A stretch of DNA of 24,521 nt from CAYJLW01 sp964370965 (GCA_964370965.1 CAYJLW010000062.1:1-24521), one strand, 5' to 3'; positions 9,490 through 17,709 are shown, counted from the first letter of the stretch. Numbers and translations: made by a program. Notes: a model not told the origin generated them from the letters alone.

Positions 9490-10323
9490 ATGCGAATCTC
9501 GGCCGTCTTCCCGGCGCACAACGAAGAAGCCAACATCGAACAGGCCGTCGCGGACATGCAGCAGGTCCTGCGGGACATCTGCACCGACGGCGAGTACGAG
9601 ATCGTCGTAGTCGACGACGGGTCCACGGATCGCACCGCGGAGATCGTCCTCAAGGTCTCCGAGACCGACCCGCGGGTGCGCCTCGTCGCCCACGAGGTGA
9701 ACCAGGGCTACGGCCAAGCCGTCAAGACCGGTCTGCAGGCGGGCCGCCTCGACTACGTGTTCTTCACCGACTCGGACCTCCAGTTCGACGTCCACGAGCT
9801 CAAGCGGCTCGTGCCGTACCTGGAACGGGCCGACGTCGTGTCCGGGTACCGATTCGACCGTCAGGACCCCTTGAACCGGCGCGTGATCGCCTGGGGCTGG
9901 AACGCCCTTGTGCGGGTCCTCTTCTACGTCCCCGTGCGCGACATCGACTGCGCCTTCAAGATCTTCCGTCGCGAGGCTCTCGAGACGCTGGACCTGGAGT
10001 CGATGGGGGCGCTCATCAACACAGAGCTCATGGTGAAGCTGGGTCGTTCCGGTTTCGGGGTCGCCGAGGTCGGCGTCACCCACTATCCCCGCATCGGCGG
10101 GGAGCAGAGCGGGGCCAAGATCTCCGTGATCTTCACCGCCTTCCGGGAGCTGTGGAGGATGCGCAAGATGCTGAAGCGCATCGACATGGCAGAACGGAAC
10201 CTCGCCATGCGCCGCCGCCGCTACGACGGCAACGGCACGAACGGTGCCGGGGCGGCGATCGCGGCGGCGTCGAGCACCGAGCGCAGGTCCGAGGGCCCGC
10301 CCGAACACGGCAACGGCGTCTGA
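9490..10323 (+). CDS. Family 2 glycosyltransferase, polyprenyl-phosphate sugar type
   Basis: A 277-residue GT-A enzyme resembling dolichol-phosphate mannosyltransferase-type GT2 proteins. It begins with RISAVFPAHNEE and has VVDDGS (40-45), the metal-binding DSD (94-96, in FTDSDLQFD) and DIDCAFKIFRR (~151-161), a family acceptor-side motif. No C-terminal membrane helices are seen; the last ~45 residues are Asn/Gly/Ala-rich and probably disordered. I start it at ATG 9490 because GGAG sits 5 nt upstream; GTG 9484 is in frame but its ribosome binding site is worse. It heads a three-gene run with the oxidoreductase (28-nt gap) and the second GT2 (8-nt overlap). The likely product is a polyprenyl-phosphate-linked sugar, possibly the donor for the divergent GT39-like protein; this is inference. 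Confidence 0.88.
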   Translation: MRISAVFPAHNEEANIEQAVADMQQVLRDICTDGEYEIVVVDDGSTDRTAEIVLKVSETDPRVRLVAHEVNQGYGQAVKTGLQAGRLDYVFFTDSDLQFDVHELKRLVPYLERADVVSGYRFDRQDPLNRRVIAWGWNALVRVLFYVPVRDIDCAFKIFRREALETLDLESMGALINTELMVKLGRSGFGVAEVGVTHYPRIGGEQSGAKISVIFTAFRELWRMRKMLKRIDMAERNLAMRRRRYDGNGTNGAGAAIAAASSTERRSEGPPEHGNGV

Positions 10324-10351
10324 GCGAGCAAGGCAACCACGGGGAACACGA

Positions 10352-11671
10352 ATGCGTATCGCTGTAGTCGGTGGAGGCGTCACGGGTGCCGTGGCCGCCC
10401 GGGCGCTCTCGGGATGGGCGCATGAGGTCGTCCTCTACGAGGCCGGCCACGAGATCGGCGGCCTCGCCGGCAGCCACCAGGTCGGGGGCACGCCGCTGGA
10501 GTGCTTCTACCACCACATCTTCAACCACGAGAGCCACATCCGGGGCCTCATCGACGAGCTCGGCCTCACAGAGCGCCTGGAATGGATCCGCTCGTCCGTG
10601 GGGATCTTCGACCGCAACGGCCGCATGTGGCCTTTCACGACGCCCCAGGACCTCCTCCGTTTCGGCCCCTTGCCACCGGCTGCCCGCGTGCGCATGGGTG
10701 CCGCCGCCGTCCTCTCACCGCGCCTCTCGGACTGGCGACGCCTCGACGACGTCACGGCCGTCGACTGGATCCGCCGCACCATGGGCGCCAAGGCGCTCGA
10801 GGAGGTGTGGGGGCCCATGCTCGAGGTGAAGTTCGGCGAGGTCTACGAGCAGGTGCCCGCCGCCTGGCTCTGGGCCCGGCTCTCCCAACGCTCCCTGAGC
10901 CGTGACTCCAAGAGCATGGGGGAATCGCTCGGCTACATGCGCGGCGGCTTCAAGACTCTCTACGACGCTCTCGCCGACGACCTCGTGGCCCGCGGCGTGA
11001 AGGTGAACCTCTCCACGCCTGTGAAGCGGATCTCCGCCGCCGGCCACCGGGTTCGGGGCGTGGAGACAGAGGCCGGCTTCGAGGAGTTCGACCAGGTCCT
11101 TTCGACCCTGCCCATACCGGTGTTCTCGCGGATCACGGAGGGACTCCCTCCCGCCTACGCCTCCCGGGTGCAGGCCGTGGAGTACATGGGGGTGATCTGC
11201 ATCGTCCTCACCCTCGACCGTGAGGTGCAGCCCATCTACTGGGTGAACGTCGCCGATCGCGAGATCCCCTTCGGCGCCTACATCGAGCACACGAACCTCG
11301 TGCCTGCCGGCGACTACGCCGGGAACCACGTCGTGTACCTGGGGCGCTACTTCCCCCCCGGCCACTACTCGCCCGAGTGCGCCCGCTTCGCCACCGGGGA
11401 CCTCCAGGAGATCGGTCGCGAGTGGACCGGCCACATCCGCAAGATCAACCCCGACTTCGACGATTCCTGGGTGAGGTCCACGACTCCCTTCCGGACGCCC
11501 TTCGCGGCGCCCCTCGTGAGTGTGGGCTACGGTCGGCGCCGGCTGCCCTTCGCCACGCCGGTGGACGGCCTGTGGCTCGCCACGATGGCCCAGATCTACC
11601 CGCAGGACCGCGGCATGTCCGACGGCGTCCGCATCGGCCTCGAGGTCGCCCGGGCCATGGGCCGTGGCTGA
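10352..11671 (+). CDS. FAD/NAD(P)-dependent oxidoreductase, amine-oxidase fold
   Basis: A 439-residue flavoprotein. The N-terminal dinucleotide-binding fold is plain: RIAVVGGGVTG with the glycine cluster at 7-12, the ribose-binding acid E30 in VLYEAG, then IGGLAGS (35-41). It belongs to the amine oxidase/protoporphyrinogen oxidase/UDP-galactopyranose mutase-like superfamily, and ends in a FAD-contacting segment (GLWLATMAQIYPQDRGMSDGV). The YHHIF segment after the FAD motif is typical of homologues found beside glycosyltransferases. The long frame begins at 10244 inside the GT2 gene, but ATG 10352, with ggggaa upstream, is the sensible start. It sits between two GT2 genes, so a role in modifying a lipid-linked sugar or polyprenol is likely. 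The exact reaction is unknown. Confidence 0.86.
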   Translation: MRIAVVGGGVTGAVAARALSGWAHEVVLYEAGHEIGGLAGSHQVGGTPLECFYHHIFNHESHIRGLIDELGLTERLEWIRSSVGIFDRNGRMWPFTTPQDLLRFGPLPPAARVRMGAAAVLSPRLSDWRRLDDVTAVDWIRRTMGAKALEEVWGPMLEVKFGEVYEQVPAAWLWARLSQRSLSRDSKSMGESLGYMRGGFKTLYDALADDLVARGVKVNLSTPVKRISAAGHRVRGVETEAGFEEFDQVLSTLPIPVFSRITEGLPPAYASRVQAVEYMGVICIVLTLDREVQPIYWVNVADREIPFGAYIEHTNLVPAGDYAGNHVVYLGRYFPPGHYSPECARFATGDLQEIGREWTGHIRKINPDFDDSWVRSTTPFRTPFAAPLVSVGYGRRRLPFATPVDGLWLATMAQIYPQDRGMSDGVRIGLEVARAMGRG

Positions 11672-12647
11672 GCGTCCCCCTGCGGTCAGCGTCGTCGTCG
11701 GCTGTTTCAAACGCACAGAAGGCGTGCGGCGTCTCCTCGCCGGCCTCGAGCGCCAGACGTTCAGCGACTTCGAGGTGATCCTCGTCGACCAGACTGGGGA
11801 GCCCGAGATCGAGGAGGCCGTGGAGAAGACGTCCCTGGACGCCCGCTACCTCCGCTCTGTGCCGATCACGTCCACAGCCCGCAACGTCGGCGTCGTCGCC
11901 GCCCGGGCGTCGACGGTCGCCTTCACGGACGACGACTGCGTCCCCGAGCCGGACTGGGTGGAGAAGATCACGCTTCCCATCCGGCGCGACCCCGACGTGA
12001 ACATGGTCACCGGGCCCTGCGTCGTGCCCGAGACGCCGCCTGATCCGGTGGAGTCCGAACACGTGGGCCGCCAGGCGCCGCACCTGTCCTTCTACCAGGG
12101 GGGGACGAACTCGATGGCGTTCCGCCGCGACCTCTATCTCGAGCTCGGGGGCCTCGACCCCATCCTGGGGCCGGGCACGGAGTACTTCGGCGCCGAGGAC
12201 CAGCACCTCATCTACCGCTTCCTCGCCTACGGCAAGGTCGTGAACCGCAGGGACGCCGCCGTGGACGGCGACGAGCCCGAGACGCGCTGGGCTTGGGTCG
12301 TGAAGCGCTGGAAGTACTTCGCCAGCCAGGGGGTGTTCCTGCGCCGGGAGCGCGTCCGCAACGGCGATCGCGTCGCCACCCGTCTGTTCTTGCGTCACTT
12401 CGGCTACGACGGCTGGGGACCGTTCAAGGACGCCTTCGCCAAGGGGAGCGTGAAGTGGATGGTTCTCCCCGTCGTGCAGATGGCCGCCCTCTCCTACGGC
12501 TGGATGTTGGGCAAGCGCTACCCTCCGTTCGTCGCAGAGGTCGGCCCCCACGCCGGCGAGGAGATCGGCTACGTGAAAGCGGGGCCCCCTCCCTCCCGAG
12601 GCCCGGCGACGTCCCCGCCCCAGAGCGACGTCGCCACGCCAAAGTGA
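11664..12647 (+). CDS. Family 2 glycosyltransferase
   Basis: A 327-residue GT2 protein. The nucleotide-sugar fold starts with VSVVVGCFKR, the DxD-type metal motif is FTDDDCVPEPDW (87-98), and a likely catalytic acid lies in GAEDQHLIYR (~176-185). This motif order is common in enzymes that extend surface or secreted glycans. The C-terminal 40 residues are Pro/Ser-rich. The GTG start at 11664 overlaps the oxidoreductase gene by 8 nt, which suggests coupled translation; the open frame extends upstream to 11520 but that part is an Arg/Ser-rich shadow. The last codons and the stop (12645-12647) lie in the first copy of the 46-bp repeat, so an insertion of that element may have set the present C-terminus. 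Confidence 0.87.
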   Translation: MAERPPAVSVVVGCFKRTEGVRRLLAGLERQTFSDFEVILVDQTGEPEIEEAVEKTSLDARYLRSVPITSTARNVGVVAARASTVAFTDDDCVPEPDWVEKITLPIRRDPDVNMVTGPCVVPETPPDPVESEHVGRQAPHLSFYQGGTNSMAFRRDLYLELGGLDPILGPGTEYFGAEDQHLIYRFLAYGKVVNRRDAAVDGDEPETRWAWVVKRWKYFASQGVFLRRERVRNGDRVATRLFLRHFGYDGWGPFKDAFAKGSVKWMVLPVVQMAALSYGWMLGKRYPPFVAEVGPHAGEEIGYVKAGPPPSRGPATSPPQSDVATPK

Positions 12648-12688
12648 AGCTGTTGTCCCGGTATCCCGGGGATTCGGCATCACATTGG
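12643..12688. repeat. 46-bp direct repeat, copy 1
   Basis: First copy of a 46-bp element that starts agtgaagctgttgtccc and ends ggcatcacattgg. It differs from copy 2 at one base (G instead of C after ttgtccc). Inside is a small near-palindrome, atcccggggat. It covers the stop codon of the upstream glycosyltransferase gene and is followed by a single 8-bp unit, cgggcacc (12689-12696), identical to one unit type of the array at 12763-12842. Confidence 0.93.
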
Positions 12689-12716
12689 CGGGCACCTTCG
12701 GGGGGCGTCGGCGCAG

Positions 12717-12762
12717 AGTGAAGCTGTTGTCCCCGTATCCCGGGGATTCGGCATCACATTGG
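12717..12762. repeat. 46-bp direct repeat, copy 2
   Basis: Second copy, 74 bp downstream of copy 1 and 45/46 identical to it. It leads directly into the 8-bp unit array. With two near-identical non-coding copies and an internal palindrome, it resembles a dispersed extragenic repeat rather than part of a gene. No transposase is visible nearby. Confidence 0.93.
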
Positions 12763-12842
12763 CCGGCTCCCCGGCTCCCGGGCACCCCGGCTCCCGGGCA
12801 CCCGGGCACCCCGGCTCCCCGGCTCCCCGGCTCCCGGGCACC
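12763..12842. repeat. Ten-unit array of two 8-bp unit types
   Basis: Exactly 80 bases divide into ten 8-bp units with no break: A = ccggctcc and B = cgggcacc, in the order A A B A B B A A A B. The two types differ at two positions. A period of 8 is not a multiple of three, which argues against a coding role. The array lies between the convergent ends of the glycosyltransferase gene and purL, directly after the second 46-bp repeat. Confidence 0.92.
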
Positions 12843-12875
12843 CCCGCTCGCGCCCCAAGCTCCGGCGGCGAAGAC

Positions 12876-15086
12876 CTACAGGTCGGTTGCCACCGCCGTG
12901 CTCAGGTCGTGGAGCGTGGCTCCCAGCACGGCACCCCCGCCCACCGTCCCCACACGAGAGAGCGGGACGCCGTGGTCGGCGGCGAGGGCTTCGACGTCCG
13001 GGGCTTTCTCCGGTGACACGGTCACGACGGCCCGCGACGGCGTCTCGGCGAAGAGGGCGGCGCCCAGCGTGACATCGGGGGCCCAGGCCGCCGGTTCGAC
13101 GTCGCAGGCGAGCCCGCCCGCGAGGGCGCACTCGGCGAGGGCGGCGGCGACGCCGCCGGTGGAGACGTCGTGGGCGGAGCGCACGAGGCGGCGCTGCTGG
13201 AGGACGGTGAGGAGTCCGTGGAGGCGACCCTCGGCGGCGAGGTCGAGGCGGGGTGCAGCGCCTCCCACGAAGTCGTGGCGGAACCACGCCCACTCCGAGG
13301 CGCCGAGGTCGTCGCCCGTGGCGCCGAGGACGAACACGACGTCGCCGGTGGCGGCGAAGCCGGGCCCGGCGGGCGGCGCCCCCCCGAGGTCGTCGACGAG
13401 CCCCACGACACCGACCACGGGCGTGGGGTCGACGTCGCGCCCGGCGGACTCGTTGTAGAAGCTCACGTTGCCGCCCACGATGGGCACACCCAGCACCCGG
13501 CAGGCCTCGGCGATGCCGTCGACCGCCTCGGAGAATTCCCACATCACCTCGGGCTTCTCCGGGTTGCCGAAGTTCATGCAGTCGACGGCGGCGAGGGGGC
13601 GGGCGCCCACCGTGGCGACGTTGCGGCAGGCCTCGGCGACGGCGAGCGCTCCGCCCGCCCGGGGGTCGAGACGGCCGTAGCGGCCGATGCCGTCCAGGGA
13701 CACGGCGAGCGCCCGGGCGCTGCCCTTGACCCGGAGCACGCAGGCGTCCCAGCCCGGGCCCACGACGGTGTTCAGGAAGAGCTGGTGGTCGTACTGGCGC
13801 CATGCCCAGGACGTGTCGGCCAGGTTCGGGGAACCCATGAGGGCGACGAGTTCGGCGGCGGTGTCGCCCGGCGCCACGGCGGGAAGTTCCGCGGCCGGAT
13901 CTCGGGCGGCGAGGGTGTCGAGGCGGGCGGGTCTGGTGAGGGGCCGGTCGTAGCGGATCCCCTCGGCGAGGGCGTCGGGGGGGACGTCGCAGACGGTGGT
14001 GCCGTCGTCGGCGATCACGAGGCGACCGGTTTCGGTGACCCGCCCGAGCACGACCGCCGGGGCCTCCCACCTCTCGCATACGGCGAGGGCGGCGTCGAGG
14101 TGCTCGGGACGGACGACGGCGAGCATGCGTTCCTGGGACTCCGACGTGAGGACCTCGAAGGCTTCCATCCCCGGCTCGCGCCGCACCACGGCGCCGAGGT
14201 CGACGTCCATGCCGGCTTCACCCCGGGACGCCGTCTCCGACGTGGCGCAGGTGAGGCCCGCCCCCCCGAGGTCCTGCACACCCACGGTGAGGCCCCGGTC
14301 GTAGAGCTCGAGGCAGGCCTCGATGAGCTTCTTCTCCTCGAAGGGGTCGCCCACCTGAACGCTGGGTCGCTTCGCGGCGCCCTCTGGGTCGTCGGCCTCG
14401 CCGAAGCCGGCGGAGGCGAGGATGGACACGCCGCCGATGCCGTCGCGGCCTGTGGGGGCGCCGATGAGGAGCACGACGTTGCCCGCCCCGCTCGCCCGGC
14501 CCCGCTGCAGGTGCTCGATGGGCATCACGCCGAGACACATGACGTTCACGAGGGGATTGCCGGCGTAGCAGTCGTCGAAGACGATCTCGCCCCCGAGCGT
14601 GGGGACGCCCACCGCGTTGCCGTACCCGGAGATCCCGGCCACGACCCCCCGGGCGAGCCAGCGCTGCTTCTCGGCGTCGTCGCCGTCGGGCCGCCCGAAG
14701 CGGAGCGAGTCGAAGCTGGCGAGGGGCCGGGCGCCCATCGTGAGGATGTCGCGCAGGATGCCCCCGACGCCTGTGGCGGCACCCTGGTAGGGCTCCACGA
14801 AGGACGGGTGGTTGTGGGATTCGATGCGCACCACGGCGGCGAGGCCCTCGCCGACGTCGACGACGCCGGCGTTCTCACCCGGGCCCAGGATCACCCAGGG
14901 GGCGTCGGACGGGAGGCGGCCGAGGTGCGCCCGGGAGGACTTGTAGGAGCAGTGCTCGCTCCACATGACGGAGAACATCGAGAGCTCCGTGGGGCTCGGG
15001 TCCCGGCCGAGGATCCCGCGGATGTCTTCGAGCTCGGAGTCCGTGAGGCCGAGCTGCGCGTGCAGTGGGGTCTGGGAGGCCGTCAC
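12876..15086 (-). CDS. purL: Phosphoribosylformylglycinamidine synthase subunit PurL
   Basis: A 736-residue small-type PurL, close to the ~740 usual for the Bacillus-type three-subunit enzyme. It converts FGAR to FGAM with ATP, using ammonia from PurQ, with PurS as the third subunit. SEHCSYKS (43-50, with the conserved H45) and the substrate-binding RIESHNHPS (87-95) are present, followed by a Gly-rich AATGVGGILRDI. The two repeated AIRS-type halves are complete, the second including FGNPEKPEVMWEF and GGNVSFYNE. The frame extends far upstream, but the GTG at 15086 overlaps the purQ stop as GTGA, which fixes the start by translational coupling. It is the last gene of the purC-purS-purQ-purL run; the region beyond its stop holds the 8-bp array. 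Confidence 0.97.
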   Translation of the reverse strand: MTASQTPLHAQLGLTDSELEDIRGILGRDPSPTELSMFSVMWSEHCSYKSSRAHLGRLPSDAPWVILGPGENAGVVDVGEGLAAVVRIESHNHPSFVEPYQGAATGVGGILRDILTMGARPLASFDSLRFGRPDGDDAEKQRWLARGVVAGISGYGNAVGVPTLGGEIVFDDCYAGNPLVNVMCLGVMPIEHLQRGRASGAGNVVLLIGAPTGRDGIGGVSILASAGFGEADDPEGAAKRPSVQVGDPFEEKKLIEACLELYDRGLTVGVQDLGGAGLTCATSETASRGEAGMDVDLGAVVRREPGMEAFEVLTSESQERMLAVVRPEHLDAALAVCERWEAPAVVLGRVTETGRLVIADDGTTVCDVPPDALAEGIRYDRPLTRPARLDTLAARDPAAELPAVAPGDTAAELVALMGSPNLADTSWAWRQYDHQLFLNTVVGPGWDACVLRVKGSARALAVSLDGIGRYGRLDPRAGGALAVAEACRNVATVGARPLAAVDCMNFGNPEKPEVMWEFSEAVDGIAEACRVLGVPIVGGNVSFYNESAGRDVDPTPVVGVVGLVDDLGGAPPAGPGFAATGDVVFVLGATGDDLGASEWAWFRHDFVGGAAPRLDLAAEGRLHGLLTVLQQRRLVRSAHDVSTGGVAAALAECALAGGLACDVEPAAWAPDVTLGAALFAETPSRAVVTVSPEKAPDVEALAADHGVPLSRVGTVGGGAVLGATLHDLSTAVATDL

Positions 15087-15898
15087 GATTCGGGGCCGTC
15101 TTGTGCGGGCACATCGGTCGCGTGAGGGGCGGCTCTGGCGCCCCGGGTCCCAGCTTCGGCGAACGGCGGTCCGACAGGGGGGGTCCGTGGGGGCGACGGA
15201 GTCCCCCCCACGAGGCCCTCGAACAGGGGCCGGCCGTCGGCGGACCCCAGGATGGCTTCCGCCGCCCGCTCCGGGTGCGGCATCATCCCGGCGACGTTGC
15301 CGTCGGCGTTCGTGACCCCGGCGATCCCCCGCAGTGACCCGTTCGGGTTCGTCGCCGGGTCGTCCGGGTCGACCGTGCCGTCGGGGGCGCAGTAGCGGAA
15401 CAGCACACGGCCCTGCATCTCGAGCTCGGTGAGAGTGGCGGGGTCGGCGCTGTAGCAGCCCTCGAAGTGGTTCACCGGCATGGTCACGACGGTCCCCGGG
15501 GCGTAGCGGTGCGTGAAGGGGCTGTCGGAGTGCTCGACGACGAGGTGGACGTCCCGGCAGAGGAACCGGAGGCCGGCGTTCTTCGCCAGCGCACCGGGGA
15601 GGAGACCGGCCTCGCAAAGCACCTGGAAGCCGTTGCATATCCCCAGCACGGCCAGGCCGTCGACCCGGGCGGCGTCGGCGACCGCGGCCATGATCGGGGA
15701 GAAGCGGGCGATGGCGCCGGGACGGAGGTAGTCGCCGTGCGCGAACCCGCCGGGGACGACCACCGCGGCCGTACCCGCCGGAAGCTCTGTTTCGCGGTGG
15801 TGGACGAGGACGGCGTCGCCGCCGGCCTCTCTGATCGCCCAGGCGACGTCGTGCTCGCAGTTGGACCCGGGAAAGACCGGGATCGCCACGCGGGTCAT
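15083..15898 (-). CDS. purQ: FGAM synthase glutaminase subunit PurQ with C-terminal tail
   Basis: PurQ is the class I glutamine amidotransferase that supplies ammonia to PurL. The nucleophile C88 is in LGICNGFQVL, and the other triad residues are H208 and E210 in MPHPER. The oxyanion strand VVVPGGFAHGDYLRPG (47-62) is typical. The core ends near residue 231, the usual PurQ length, but about 40 more residues follow, rich in Pro, Ala and Gly; this tail is probably disordered. The ATG at 15898 overlaps the purS stop (ATGA), and its own TGA overlaps the purL GTG, so translation of the three subunits is likely coupled. Confidence 0.96.
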   Translation of the reverse strand: MTRVAIPVFPGSNCEHDVAWAIREAGGDAVLVHHRETELPAGTAAVVVPGGFAHGDYLRPGAIARFSPIMAAVADAARVDGLAVLGICNGFQVLCEAGLLPGALAKNAGLRFLCRDVHLVVEHSDSPFTHRYAPGTVVTMPVNHFEGCYSADPATLTELEMQGRVLFRYCAPDGTVDPDDPATNPNGSLRGIAGVTNADGNVAGMMPHPERAAEAILGSADGRPLFEGLVGGTPSPPRTPPVGPPFAEAGTRGARAAPHATDVPAQDGPES

Positions 15899-16164
15899 CC
15901 GTGCAGGGCCTCCGGCAGCGTGTGGACGGAGATCTCGTAGTCCTCGATGACAGGGTTGGCGAGGACGCGCCGGCACATGTCGTCCACCTCGGTGCGGATG
16001 TCGTCGGGGGAAGCCCCCACCATCTCGAACTCGATGGCCTTGCCCACGTGAACGTGGTGGACGGCCTGGTATCCCAATGCCCGCACGGCGTTCTCGATGG
16101 CGCTTCCCTCCGGGTCGCGCAGGCCGGCCTTGGGACGGATCTCGACGGTGACTCTCGCCCTCAT
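15895..16164 (-). CDS. purS: FGAM synthase subunit PurS
   Basis: An 89-residue PurS, the small subunit that bridges PurL and PurQ in the Bacillus-type complex. The family pattern is visible: RARVTVEIRPKAGLRDPEG, then IENAVRALGY, then GKAIEFEM, then CRRVLANPVIEDYEI. Length and order match the family. Its ATG (16162-16164) overlaps the purC stop and its TGA overlaps the purQ start, each as ATGA. A longer open frame runs upstream within purC but is a shadow. Confidence 0.96.
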   Translation of the reverse strand: MRARVTVEIRPKAGLRDPEGSAIENAVRALGYQAVHHVHVGKAIEFEMVGASPDDIRTEVDDMCRRVLANPVIEDYEISVHTLPEALHG

Positions 16165-17051
16165 GTGAAGCTCCGCCCGCTCAGCACCTCGTACACCTCG
16201 ACGTAGCGGTCGCGGGCCCGGGCGACGACGTCCGCGGGGAGACGGGGGGCCGGGGGGGTGTGGTCCCAGCCCGTGGAGTCGAGCCAGTCGCGTACGAGCT
16301 GCTTGTCCAGGGCGGGGGGCTCGGTGCCGGGCTCCCAGTCGCGGGCGTACCAGAACCGGGACGAGTCCGGGGTGAGGACCTCGTCGCAGAGGGTGACCCG
16401 CCCTCCGACGAGGCCGAACTCGAACTTCGTGTCGGCGACGAGGACTCCCCGTGTGGCGGCGTGGGCGGCGGCCCGGTCGTAGACCGCCACCGAGAGGCGG
16501 GCGAGCTCGGCGGCGACGTCGTCGCCCACGAGCCGGCCGGCGGCGGCGACGTCGATGTTCTCGTCGTGGCCGGTCTCCGCCTTGGTGGAGGGCGTGAAGA
16601 GCGTTGCGGGGAGGCGGTCGGCCCGTCTCAGGCCGGTGGGCAGGGGCGCGGCCACGATGTGGCCCGTTTCTGCGTATTCCCGCCAGGCCGAGCCCGCCAG
16701 GTAGCCGCGCACGATGCACTCGACCGGGAACATCTCGGCCTTGTGCACGATCATCGTGCGCCCGCTGAGCCAGTCGGGGTCGCCCACCTCCGGTGGGAGC
16801 TCCGCGACGTCAGCGTCGGCGGCCGACACGAGGTGGTTGGGGACGACGCCGGCGAGGAGGTCGAGCCAGAACAACGTCATCTGTGTGAGCACCCTGCCCT
16901 TGTCGGGGACGGGGTCGTCGAGGATGACGTCGTAGGCGGAGACACGGTCGGTGGCCACGATGGCCAGCCGGCCGTCGCCGAGGTCGTAGATCTCGCGGAC
17001 CTTGCCTGATGCGACGTGGTGTGCCCGGGTTGCGTTCGCCATTCCCGCCAT
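16161..17051 (-). CDS. purC: SAICAR synthetase PurC
   Basis: PurC joins aspartate to CAIR to give SAICAR, using ATP. The 296-residue protein has the ATP-binding GKVREIYD near the start, ATDRVSAYDVI, the family signature VECIVRGYLAGSAWREY, ADTKFEFG, and the signature LCDEVLTPDSSRFW. The length is in the range of the longer PurC form. Two ATGs, at 17051 and 17042, are both possible starts; no clear ribosome binding site decides. It is the first gene of the purC-purS-purQ-purL run, joined to purS by a 4-nt overlap. A promoter should lie in 17052-17139, but I see no convincing boxes there. Confidence 0.96.
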   Translation of the reverse strand: MAGMANATRAHHVASGKVREIYDLGDGRLAIVATDRVSAYDVILDDPVPDKGRVLTQMTLFWLDLLAGVVPNHLVSAADADVAELPPEVGDPDWLSGRTMIVHKAEMFPVECIVRGYLAGSAWREYAETGHIVAAPLPTGLRRADRLPATLFTPSTKAETGHDENIDVAAAGRLVGDDVAAELARLSVAVYDRAAAHAATRGVLVADTKFEFGLVGGRVTLCDEVLTPDSSRFWYARDWEPGTEPPALDKQLVRDWLDSTGWDHTPPAPRLPADVVARARDRYVEVYEVLSGRSFT

Positions 17052-17139
17052 CTTGGCACGCGGGCGGGGCTTCCCCGCGAACCGGCGGCGGGGGCCGCGC
17101 CGGCGGGCCCGGTGCCGCGCCCCAGGGGGGCGGGCCTGA

Positions 17140-17541
17140 TCAGCGATTGAGCGCCGAGAAGGCCACGAAGCCGAGGACCATGCCGCCCACGGTGCCCAGG
17201 GCGGCCAGCACCATGGCGAAGGTCGCCTTCGGTTCCCCCTTCGACTTCGCCACGGCGCCGAGGATCAGGCCCGCGGGGCCGAGCACGATGGGGAAGAAGA
17301 GAAAGGCGATCGCTCCCAGCACGATGGCGGCGATGCTGAAGGCGTTGCCCGGCTTCTGCGGGTACTGCCCCGCATAGGGCGCCCCGTAGGGCATGCCGTA
17401 GGGGGGTGGGGCCGGGACGCCGTAGGGCGCCGGGGCCTGGGGGCCCTGATACGGGGGGACCGCCGACGGTGTGGTCTCCGGCGGGGCGGCACTCTCGGGA
17501 GGTGGCGGGAACGTCGCGGGTCCCGGCGAAGTCTGGTCCAT
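17140..17541 (-). CDS. Proline-rich two-helix membrane protein (DUF4190-like)
   Basis: A 133-residue protein. The first ~65 residues are Pro/Tyr/Ala-rich and disordered, with repeated PYG motifs (39-41, 48-50, 52-54). Two hydrophobic helices follow (about 68-97 and 107-128) with a short charged loop SKGEPK between them. This layout is common in actinobacterial DUF4190-type proteins, whose function is unknown. I chose the ATG at 17541 because gagaggga lies ~8 nt upstream; an in-frame ATG at 17583 would add 14 residues but has no ribosome binding site. It is on the same strand as purC, 88 nt upstream of it, and might be co-transcribed. No functional link to purine synthesis is evident. Confidence 0.75.
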   Translation of the reverse strand: MDQTSPGPATFPPPPESAAPPETTPSAVPPYQGPQAPAPYGVPAPPPYGMPYGAPYAGQYPQKPGNAFSIAAIVLGAIAFLFFPIVLGPAGLILGAVAKSKGEPKATFAMVLAALGTVGGMVLGFVAFSALNR

Positions 17542-17709
17542 GGCTGCGGTCCCTCTCTCGTCCGGCCGCCCCAACTCGTCCATACGGCTGCGGTCGCCGG
17601 GGTATTAGCCCGTGCGCTGAGGACGCCGGCAGGCTGCCCGGCTCGGCGGCGCGGGGGTGTCGGGGGCCGGCCGTGGTCCGGCGCAGCTCGGAGTTCCTCC
17701 GCCACGTGG

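Noticed and set aside
12763..12842. The 8-bp array read as a CRISPR-like or coding repeat
   Set aside because: Units are contiguous with no spacers, which rules out CRISPR, and the 8-base period does not preserve a reading frame.
13170..15125. 651-codon plus-strand frame opposite purL
   Set aside because: purL on the minus strand is complete with its catalytic motifs and operon overlaps; the opposing frame has no recognisable domain.
17118..17132. 6-bp GC hairpin after the small membrane protein gene as a terminator
   Set aside because: The stem is short, there is no T-run, and similar stems are frequent at this GC content. purC follows on the same strand and may be co-transcribed.
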